Made by a program: the position numbers and the translations under genes. The notes beneath the pieces were generated by a model. The model ran no database searches and was not told the origin of the DNA. It was given only the letters and a program-made list of their open reading frames with translations. DNA of 6,523 nt from DASPKS01 sp035628035 (GTDB taxonomy: Bacteria > Bacteroidota > Rhodothermia > Rhodothermales > Rubricoccaceae), in the NCBI GenBank assembly GCA_035628035.1, contig DASPKS010000238.1, positions 1-6,523 of the forward strand. Direction: 5' to 3'. Positions 1 to 5,980 of the stretch are shown here, one piece after another. Position 1 is the stretch's first letter; every line of letters starts with the position of its first letter.

Positions 1-112
1 AGCTCCCACGCACCTTGCTGAAGCCGAGGTGGCGCACGGTGAAGCCCACGCGCGAGTGGGTCGGGTCGATGGCGAAGGTCTGGACGGCGACGGCCTGCGT
101 GATCGTTTCCAT
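1..112 (-). CDS. YceI-family polyisoprenoid-binding protein, N-terminal part (3' end outside window)
   Basis: Reading the minus strand from the ATG at 112-110 gives 37 codons open to the window edge. After a short lead come FAIDPTHSRVGF and TVRHLGFSKVRG. This is the opening of YceI-like proteins, where the first beta strand reads W/F-x-I-D-P-x-H-S-x-V-x-F and is followed by V-R-H-x-x-x-S-K-V-R-G. Known members form a lipocalin-like barrel that binds a long polyisoprenoid chain; many are periplasmic, others cytoplasmic. The first 12 residues (METITQAVAVQT) are not a signal peptide, so this copy looks cytoplasmic unless the true start differs. Typical family length is 170-200 residues, so about four fifths of the gene is missing. 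It is divergent from the SRP RNA gene and the FAD enzymes. No Shine-Dalgarno precedes the ATG. The family call rests on motif recall, not a search. Confidence 0.85.
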   Translation of the reverse strand, partial: METITQAVAVQTFAIDPTHSRVGFTVRHLGFSKVRGS

Positions 113-143
113 GAGAGCCAGGGTTGGGTTATTGGTAACGGCC

Positions 144-174
144 GTAAATTACTTGTTCAAACAAATAAATGCAA
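144..174 (-). promoter_or_regulatory. Possible Bacteroidota-type promoter for the YceI-family gene
   Basis: Read on the minus strand, TTGC (174-171) lies 19 bases before TAATTTAC (151-144). The Bacteroidota housekeeping promoter is TTTG near -33 and TAnnTTTG near -7 with about 19-21 bases between, so the spacing fits and both boxes match only in part. It would start transcription about 25-30 bases before the ATG at 112. The region is distinctly AT-rich in a GC-rich window, as expected of a promoter. This is a candidate from eye matching only. Confidence 0.35.
149..168. promoter_or_regulatory. 20-bp imperfect palindrome, candidate repressor operator
   Basis: The sequence TTACTTGTTCAAACAAATAA is an inverted repeat around position 158/159. 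Eight of the ten base pairs are symmetrical; the exceptions are 152/165 and the central 158/159. The core is TTGTT-CA-AACAA. It falls between the -33-like and -7-like boxes proposed for the divergent YceI-family gene, so a bound dimer would block that promoter. Size and symmetry suit a winged-helix dimer such as a MarR-family regulator. No regulator gene is visible in the window, so the binding protein is unknown. Confidence 0.45.
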
Positions 175-246
175 CCCCGGTTCCTTCACAAAGCGCCCGG
201 TCGTGATCTCCACGCGCCCTTCGCCCTGCTCCAGCGGCCGAAAGGC

Positions 247-254
247 TATATTGG
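247..254 (+). promoter_or_regulatory. Possible promoter box for the SRP RNA gene
   Basis: TATATTGG at 247-254 resembles the Bacteroidota -7 box TAnnTTTG (one mismatch in the fixed positions); its first six bases also resemble a TATAAT -10 box. It stands alone in otherwise GC-rich sequence. No good upstream -33/-35 box is seen; TTCG at 220-223 is a weak candidate at slightly long spacing. Initiation a few bases downstream would fall near 258-262, placing the hairpin at 258-283 at the very 5' end of the primary transcript. Confidence 0.35.
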
Positions 255-257
255 GGG

Positions 258-283
258 GCCGGTCAGCCGAAGGGCTCGCCGGC
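258..283 (+). other. Hairpin immediately upstream of the mature SRP RNA end
   Basis: GCCGG (258-262) pairs with CCGGC (279-283), and inside this AGCC (265-268) pairs with GGCT (273-276) around the loop GAAG. A 2x2 internal loop (TC opposite CG) separates the two helices. All nine base pairs are Watson-Crick. The hairpin ends exactly one base before the SRP RNA terminal helix at 284. It could be a 5' leader removed during maturation, or an extra domain stacked on the SRP RNA. It is not a terminator, as AAAG rather than a T-run follows. Confidence 0.5.
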
Positions 284-394
284 AAAGTGAGGGCAAGTCC
301 CGTACGGCCAGCTCCCTCTGAACCCCGTCAGGGCCGGAAGGCAGCAGCGGTAGGAGGTCGACGCGGCGCGATACGGATCGCTTGCCCTCACTTT
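284..394 (+). ncRNA. ffs: Signal recognition particle RNA, small bacterial (4.5S-like) type
   Basis: SRP RNA binds Ffh and helps bring ribosomes making membrane and secreted proteins to FtsY and SecYEG. The diagnostic domain IV tip is present. GTCAGGGCCGGAAGGCAGCA (327-346) contains a GCC/GGC helix closed by the GGAA tetraloop at 336-339, flanked by the conserved asymmetric and symmetric loops that bind the Ffh M domain. The ends pair perfectly: 284-297 with 381-394 gives 14 base pairs. Further inward, CCGTA (300-304) pairs with TACGG (372-376) and CTCC (312-315) with GGAG (353-356). The roughly 110-nt length fits the small bacterial class that lacks an Alu domain. Exact ends are inferred from the terminal helix and are uncertain by several bases; the upstream hairpin may belong to the precursor. 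Confidence 0.95.
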
Positions 395-397
395 TTT
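381..397 (+). terminator. Intrinsic terminator formed by the SRP RNA terminal helix and T-run
   Basis: The 3' strand of the SRP RNA terminal helix (381-394) runs straight into six T residues (392-397). The stem that closes the mature RNA therefore probably also stops transcription, although its partner strand lies about 85 bases upstream. No separate compact hairpin is seen before the T-run. Some read-through into the gene at 490 is possible. Confidence 0.45.
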
Positions 398-401
398 GGT
401 T

Positions 402-437
402 TAAGGAGGGCCGGTGAGGAATCGGGCCCCGGGGTGA
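402..437 (+). other. Orphan perfect Shine-Dalgarno with a 7-codon GTG reading frame
   Basis: TAAGGAGG (402-409) is a full match to the 16S rRNA anti-Shine-Dalgarno. Four bases after it, GTG at 414 opens a frame of seven codons (MRNRAPG) ending in TGA at 435-437. It lies between the SRP RNA T-run and the FAD enzyme at 490. No other start in the window has such a site, so this may be a leader peptide or ribosome standby site, or it may be chance. The peptide has no recognisable regulatory composition. Confidence 0.2.
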
Positions 438-462
438 CGCGCTTCCCGGATGTGGCTATCCT
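434..462 (+). promoter_or_regulatory. Possible sigma70-like promoter for the FAD enzyme operon
   Basis: GTGACG (434-439) and TATCCT (457-462) each match four of six consensus bases of -35 and -10 boxes and are 17 bases apart. Transcription would begin near 470, leaving about 20 bases before the ATG at 490. The matches are weak and GC-rich sequence yields such pairs by chance. Confidence 0.25.
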
Positions 463-489
463 CTGCCCGCGTTCACCGCCTTTCTCCGC

Positions 490-1707
490 ATGTACGACGC
501 CGTCATCGTCGGGGCCGGCCCCGGCGGGAGCACCGCCGCCGCCGTGATGGCGCGCCAGGGCCTCCGCGTCCTCCTCCTCGACAAGGACACCTTCCCCCGC
601 GACAAGACGTGCGGCGACGCGCTCTCGGGGAAGACCGTCGACGTGATGAAGCGGCTCGGGATGATCGAGCCGCTCCTGCAGGCGACCCAGATCGACTCGT
701 GGGGCGTCACGTTCTCCGGGCCCTACGGCGATGAGGCCGCTATCCCGTTCACGAAGGCGCTCGACAAGCCCATCGCGCCTGGGTTCGTGTGCGACCGCGT
801 GACGTTCGACAAGCTCGTGTTCGATCAGGCCGTCGCCGCCGGCGCGGAGATCTGGACGGGCGCCACCTGCACCGGGCTGCTCCGGGAAGGCGAGAAGGTG
901 GTCGGCGTGAAGGTGAAGCGGAACGGGACGGAAGAGGAGGTGCGCGCCCCGCTCACCGTTGGCGCCGACGGCGCGTACTCCGTCGTCGTGCGCGAGCTCG
1001 GGATGGACCAGCTCGAGGAGCAGCACTACTGCGCCGGGCTCCGCTGGTACTGGCGCGGCGTCACCGGCTTCCATGCGCGCAACCACATCGAGATCCACTT
1101 CGTCGAGGAGTCGATCCCCGGCTACTTCTGGATCTTCCCGATGGCGAACGGCCTGGCCAACGTCGGGCTCGGGATGCTCTCGAGCGAGGTCAAGAAACGC
1201 GACCTCAAGCTGAAGCCGCTCCTGGAGCAACTCGTCCAGCACCCCCGGTTCAAGGAGCGGTTCGCGCAGGCCGAGCCCGTCGACAAGATCCGCGGGTGGG
1301 GGCTCCCGCTCGGCTCGAAGCCGCGTCGCCTCGCCGGCGACGGGTGGCTCCTCGTCGGCGACGCGGGCAGCCTCATCGACCCGTTCACGGGCGAGGGGAT
1401 CGGCAACGCGATGGTCTCGGCTGAGAAGGCGGCCGAGTGGGCCGGGAAGGCGAAGGAAGCGAACGACTTCTCCGCCGCGTTCCTTGCCGGCTACGGGGAG
1501 GACGTGCTGAGCTACCTCGGGCACGAGCTCCGGCTGAGCCACGCGATGCAGCGGCTCGGCCGCTGGAAGTGGCTCCTCAACACGGTCATCCGCAAGGCGA
1601 GCCGCTCCCCCGAGGTCGCCGACGCCATCTCGATGATGTTCGACGACGAGAGCGAGCGCGAGAAGCTCGTCTCGCCGCTGTTCTACCTCCGGCTCCTGGC
1701 GGCCTGA
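490..1707 (+). CDS. Geranylgeranyl-reductase-family FAD-dependent oxidoreductase
   Basis: A 405-residue flavoprotein of the GGR-like branch of the PHBH-fold superfamily. Members reduce isoprenoid double bonds in chlorophyll side chains, archaeal lipids or menaquinone tails, using FAD and a reductant. Visible motifs are: the dinucleotide-binding GAGPGG at 8-13 with the ribose-binding acidic D31; PRDKTCGDAL at 36-45, a GGR-family signature; GADG at 158-161; the YxWxFP...VGxG signature as Y212, W214, F216, P217 and V225-G228, which lines the lipid pocket in known GGRs; and the second FAD motif GDAGSLIDPFTGEGIG at 290-305. Length is normal and nothing is missing. There is no signal peptide or membrane segment, so it is cytosolic or membrane-peripheral. 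The ATG at 490 is the first Met and sits directly before the FAD-binding strand; no Shine-Dalgarno. It is probably co-transcribed with the monooxygenase 13 bases downstream. Substrate is unknown; a quinone tail or other polyprenyl group is the best inference. Confidence 0.9.
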   Translation: MYDAVIVGAGPGGSTAAAVMARQGLRVLLLDKDTFPRDKTCGDALSGKTVDVMKRLGMIEPLLQATQIDSWGVTFSGPYGDEAAIPFTKALDKPIAPGFVCDRVTFDKLVFDQAVAAGAEIWTGATCTGLLREGEKVVGVKVKRNGTEEEVRAPLTVGADGAYSVVVRELGMDQLEEQHYCAGLRWYWRGVTGFHARNHIEIHFVEESIPGYFWIFPMANGLANVGLGMLSSEVKKRDLKLKPLLEQLVQHPRFKERFAQAEPVDKIRGWGLPLGSKPRRLAGDGWLLVGDAGSLIDPFTGEGIGNAMVSAEKAAEWAGKAKEANDFSAAFLAGYGEDVLSYLGHELRLSHAMQRLGRWKWLLNTVIRKASRSPEVADAISMMFDDESEREKLVSPLFYLRLLAA

Positions 1708-1720
1708 TCCGGTAGCCCCG

Positions 1721-2938
1721 ATGGCCCTCCCCGAACAGACCACGTGCTGCGTCGTCGGGGGTGGGCCGGCGGGGATGGTGCTGGCGTACCTGCTCGCTCG
1801 CGCGGGCGTCGAGACCACACTCCTCGAGGCGCAGGACGACTTCGACCGCGACTTCCGCGGCGACACGATCCACCCCGCCACGATGGAGCTGATGGCCGAT
1901 CTCGGCCTCGCCGAGCGGCTCCTTGAGCGACCCCACGTGAAGGTGCACGAGGGCGCCCTCACCGACGTGGACCGCGGGCAGCGCTACCTCCTGGCCGACC
2001 TCCGGTACCTCCGCACGCGCTTCCCCTACATCACGCTCATGGCGCAGCCGGACTTCCTCGCGTTCCTTGCCGAGGAGGCCGCGCGCCTCCCCACGTTCCG
2101 CCTCGCGATGGACGCGAACGTGACAGGGCTGATCGAGGAGGACGGCGTCGTGCGCGGGGCGCGCGTGAAGGACCAGGAGGTGCGCGCGGACCTGGTGGTT
2201 GGCGCCGACGGGCGGAGCTCGCGCGTGCGCCGGCTCGCCGGGCTGGCGCTGGAGGAGCAGTCGCCGCCGATGGACGTCCTCTGGTTCCGCATTCCGCGGG
2301 CGCCGGAGGACCCCACGCCCGACGCCGTCGCGGGCTACATCGTCCGCCCCGGCGGGATGATGGTGCTGTTCAGCCGGGGCGACCACTGGCAGTGCGGGTT
2401 CGTGATCCCGAAGGGGGAGTACCGCGCCGTGCGCGACGCCGGGATCGCAGCGTTCCGCGAGGCCATCGTCCAGCGCGTGCCCTGGCTCGCCGGCCGCCTC
2501 GACGTCCTCGACGACTGGGCCGACGTGGCGCTGCTGACGGTGCAGGCAGGCCGCGCGCCGCGGTGGCACCGCCCCGGGCTGCTGCTCATCGGCGACGCCG
2601 CGCACCCGATGTCGCCCGTCGGCGGCGTGGGCATCAACTACGCCATCCAGGACGCGGTGGAGACGGCGAACCGGCTGACGAAGCCGCTCCGCGGGGGCGC
2701 GCTCACCGAGGCCGATCTCGCGGCGGTGCAGCGGCGCCGCGAGCCGCCCACGCGGCGGGCCCAGCGGGCGCAGCGCGCGGCGCAGGACTTCCTGATCCGG
2801 CGCGTACTGGAGGGGCGGGGTGCGCCGTTCTGGACACGGGTGCTCCCCCGCCTCCCGCTCCTCCGCCGGGTGCCCGCCCGCCTCATCGGGTTCGGCTTCG
2901 GGCGCGTGCGTGTGGAACCGGGGCTATTCGCGGGGTAG
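1721..2938 (+). CDS. FAD-dependent monooxygenase, PHBH/UbiH type
   Basis: A 405-residue single-component aromatic-hydroxylase-like flavoprotein. The GxGxxG motif is at 13-18 (GGGPAG) with ribose-binding E36. RGDTIHP at 46-52 follows, typical of this class near the flavin. The DG motif that contacts FAD and NAD(P)H is at 161-164 (GADG). The GD motif GDAAHPMSPVGGVGINYAI begins at 291, with the ribityl-binding D292 and the HP and P-x-G-G-x-G-x-N residues of true PHBH-like hydroxylases. The family usually inserts one oxygen atom into a phenol, quinone precursor or related ring using O2 and NAD(P)H. The arginine-rich C-terminal part (about 330-405) is less conserved. There is no signal peptide or membrane helix. 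The gene begins 13 bases after the GGR-like gene ends, so they are probably one operon; no Shine-Dalgarno is seen. Substrate cannot be told from sequence; pairing with a GGR-like enzyme suggests a prenylated ring such as a quinone, which is inference. Confidence 0.88.
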   Translation: MALPEQTTCCVVGGGPAGMVLAYLLARAGVETTLLEAQDDFDRDFRGDTIHPATMELMADLGLAERLLERPHVKVHEGALTDVDRGQRYLLADLRYLRTRFPYITLMAQPDFLAFLAEEAARLPTFRLAMDANVTGLIEEDGVVRGARVKDQEVRADLVVGADGRSSRVRRLAGLALEEQSPPMDVLWFRIPRAPEDPTPDAVAGYIVRPGGMMVLFSRGDHWQCGFVIPKGEYRAVRDAGIAAFREAIVQRVPWLAGRLDVLDDWADVALLTVQAGRAPRWHRPGLLLIGDAAHPMSPVGGVGINYAIQDAVETANRLTKPLRGGALTEADLAAVQRRREPPTRRAQRAQRAAQDFLIRRVLEGRGAPFWTRVLPRLPLLRRVPARLIGFGFGRVRVEPGLFAG

Positions 2939-2972
2939 TTGCACTGCACTTGTCTCACCAGCCTTTCCCCTC

Positions 2973-3464
2973 ATGCGTTGCCTCTTCCTCCTCCTGCCGG
3001 CCGTTCTGCTCACGGCCTCTGCGCAGGCCCAGATCGGGCGCGGCGCCCAGGAGTTCAACGGCTCCGGCTCGGCCCTCTTCGATGACGACTTCACCGTGAT
3101 CAACGTGGGGATGAGCTACGGCTACTTTCTCACGCGGAACGCCGAGATCGGTCCATCCGTCCAGATCACGCACGTCTCCACAGACGACGACTTCGGGGAC
3201 AACTCCTCGACCTCCGCCGTGATCGGCGGCTTCGGCCACCTCCATTTCGGGGGGCGCCGGTCCACTTCAGTCCCCTTCGTCGGCTTCGAGGCGGGCGCAG
3301 CGGTGGGGGATGGGGACGACGGCGCGGTGTTCGGGCTCGTCGCCGGGGGGAAGTTCTTCGTCGCGCCCGGCGCGGCGCTCGTCCCCGCGGCGTCCTTCCA
3401 GTTCGACGACGACGGGAATTCGGTGTTCGGCGCGCGCTTCGGCGTCTCGGCGTTCCTCCGCTGA
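2973..3464 (+). CDS. Secreted small outer-membrane beta-barrel protein
   Basis: 163 residues. The start at 2973 is chosen because it opens a clean signal peptide: Arg2, hydrophobic core LFLLLPAVLLTA, then ASAQA with likely cleavage after A19. The in-frame open region further upstream overlaps the monooxygenase and is arginine/serine/proline-rich shadow sequence. The mature part alternates hydrophobic and polar residues in strands of about 8-12 residues (for example 41-52, 58-68, 80-92, 100-111, 118-131, 134-144, 150-162), with glycine and aromatic residues typical of OmpX/OmpA-like 7-8-stranded barrels. Acidic turns recur: DDD at 37-39, 71-73 and 145-147, and DGDD at 113-116. The protein ends in LR rather than the usual terminal aromatic residue. 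It lies 34 bases after the monooxygenase, with no terminator between, and ends before a strong terminator. Function unknown; possibly structural or a small channel. Confidence 0.75.
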   Translation: MRCLFLLLPAVLLTASAQAQIGRGAQEFNGSGSALFDDDFTVINVGMSYGYFLTRNAEIGPSVQITHVSTDDDFGDNSSTSAVIGGFGHLHFGGRRSTSVPFVGFEAGAAVGDGDDGAVFGLVAGGKFFVAPGAALVPAASFQFDDDGNSVFGARFGVSAFLR

Positions 3465-3485
3465 GGGGCGCATGGCAGGCTGAGG

Positions 3486-3525
3486 GCGGCGGAGGCGCAC
3501 GGGAGCGCCTCCGCCGCTTCTTTTT
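3486..3525 (+). terminator. Strong intrinsic terminator
   Basis: A 13-base-pair perfect stem, GCGGCGGAGGCGC (3486-3498) with its complement at 3505-3517, closes a 6-base loop (ACGGGA). TTC and then five T residues follow (3518-3525). It lies 21 bases after the outer-membrane protein stop and cleanly separates that gene group from yajC. Confidence 0.9.
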
Positions 3526-3575
3526 GGGATCTCCACCCGCCGCCGCCCGGGCGCTTCTACTTTTCCCCGTTCCCT

Positions 3576-3914
3576 ATGCTCGCAGCCCCTCCTATGGTCG
3601 CCTCGCCGTTCGTCCTCGCTCAGCAGACCGCCCCCGGCTTCGACCCGTCGTTCCTCCTCATGATGGGGATGATCTTCGTGGTCTTCTACTTCTTCATCAT
3701 CCGCCCCCAGAAGAAGCGCGAGGCCCAGCGGCAGGCCATGATCAGCGCCGTCAAGAAGGGCGACAGGATCGTTACCGCCGGCGGCATCCACGGCACCGTC
3801 GTGAGGGTGGACGAGACGAGCGTGCTCGCGCAGGTGGACGACAACACGAAGCTCCGCTTCGAGAAGAGCGCCATCGCCCAGGTGGCGGCCAAGGAGGGCG
3901 CACCGGCGGCCTGA
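3576..3914 (+). CDS. yajC: Preprotein translocase accessory subunit YajC
   Basis: 112 residues, normal for YajC. This small inner-membrane protein associates with SecDF and, through it, with SecYEG and YidC. A single membrane segment runs from about residue 26 to 42 (FLLMMGMIFVVFYFFIIRPQ) and ends in the family signature F-x-x-I-R-P-Q-K-K-R. A soluble basic and beta-rich tail follows with VKKGDRIVTAGGIHGTVV (57-74), the most conserved part of YajC. It sits alone, without secD or secF in view, in front of ribBA. The start at 3576 gives a 25-residue periplasmic N-terminus; ATG at 3594 (Met7) is a possible alternative. A TACTTTTC at 3558-3565 resembles a -7 promoter box, but transcription from it would leave almost no leader before 3576, which would favour 3594. 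No Shine-Dalgarno precedes either start. Confidence 0.95.
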   Translation: MLAAPPMVASPFVLAQQTAPGFDPSFLLMMGMIFVVFYFFIIRPQKKREAQRQAMISAVKKGDRIVTAGGIHGTVVRVDETSVLAQVDDNTKLRFEKSAIAQVAAKEGAPAA

Positions 3915-3985
3915 CGTCTTCACCGCGCCTCCCGAACCGCGCCCCGCCAGGCGCCGTTGCACCGCCGTTCGACCGGACCCGCGCC

Positions 3986-5307
<1,322 letters not shown>

Positions 5308-5308
<1 letters not shown>

Positions 5309-5904
5309 TGCCGCACGACTGGGCCGCCCGCGCCCCCACCGCCGTCCGCCGCGCCGACCGCGCCATCACGGACGACGGGTGGATCCGCGAGCAGCTGCGC
5401 ACCGCGCCCTACGGCACCCTCGCCACGGTCCACGACGGCCGCCCGTTCCTCAACAGCAACCTGTTCGTCTACGACGAGGGCCGCCACGCGCTCTACCTCC
5501 ACACGGCCCGCGCAGGCCGGACGGCGGCGAACGTGGAGGCGGCCGGCGAGGAAGGCGCGCCCGTTTGCTTCGGCGTCTTCGCGATGGGGCGACTCCTGCC
5601 CGCGCCCGAAGCGCTGGAGTTCAGCGTGGAGTACGAGGGCGTGACCGTGTTCGGGACGGCCCATGTAGTGGGGGACCCCGACGAAGCCGCCCAGGCCCTC
5701 CAGCAACTCCTCGACAAGTACGCCCCCCACCTCCGCCCCGGCCGCGACTACCGCCCGGTTACCGCCGAGGAGCTCGCCCGCACCGCCGTCTGGCGCATCG
5801 ATGTAGAAGAGTGGGTCGGGAAGCGCAAGGAGGTCGCGGAGGACTTCCCCGGCGCCTTCGAGTATTCGACCTTGCCAGAAGCCCCGGCGCAGAAGGGCGC
5901 GTAA
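5308..5904 (+). CDS. Nim-like, pyridoxamine 5'-phosphate oxidase family FMN-binding protein
   Basis: 198 residues, of the usual size for the flavin-nucleotide-binding, NimA-like branch of the PNPOx split-barrel family (Pyridox_ox_2 type). The pattern is R-x-x-D-R-x-I-T-D (15-22), then a helix with I-x-x-x-L near 26-30, Y-G-T-L-A-T-V-H-D-G-R-P (35-46), L-N-S-N-L-F-V-Y-D (48-56), and L-Y-L-H-T-A-R-A-G-R-T (62-72). The last is the phosphate-binding part of the FMN site in this family. A conserved strand PVCFGVF follows at 85-91. Relatives reduce small nitro compounds (5-nitroimidazole resistance) or other substrates with FMN, and many are uncharacterised. It is unlikely to be the PdxH enzyme of vitamin B6 synthesis, whose signature motifs are not seen. 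It overlaps the end of ribBA by one base, which suggests a flavin-linked role. The first Met (5308) is used; the next is residue 93. True substrate unknown. Confidence 0.85.
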
Positions 5905-5980
5905 GGGCAGACCGCTCTGCATCCTACGGCGAGATTCTCCGCATACCCCGGTGGCTCGATCCCCATCAACCTCCCGACCC

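Noticed and set aside
29..547. 172-residue plus-strand frame over the ffs region
   Set aside because: It runs through the SRP RNA and is antisense to the YceI-family start, with no protein-like motif.
388..1962. 524-residue open frame on the minus strand opposite the GGR-like gene
   Set aside because: It mirrors the plus-strand flavoprotein in a GC-rich genome, has arginine/glutamate/histidine-rich shadow composition and no recognisable motif, and spans two clear plus-strand genes.
490..2938. Equal length (405 residues) of the two tandem FAD enzymes as a sign of recent duplication
   Set aside because: They share only superfamily FAD motifs; signatures between the motifs differ (PRDKTCGDAL versus RGDTIHP), so the equal length is coincidence.
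2820..2972. Upstream in-frame extension of the outer-membrane protein
   Set aside because: It overlaps the monooxygenase end and encodes low-complexity S/G/R/P sequence; the ATG at 2973 begins a textbook signal peptide.
3524..3985. Upstream in-frame extension of ribBA by 154 residues
   Set aside because: It overlaps yajC out of frame and is arginine-rich shadow sequence; RibB homology begins just after the ATG at 3986.
5905..5980. Terminator between the Nim-like gene and the serine hydrolase gene
   Set aside because: The only neat hairpin is GCAGA/TCTGC at 5907-5920 (5 bp, 4-base loop) with no T-run after it, too weak to call.
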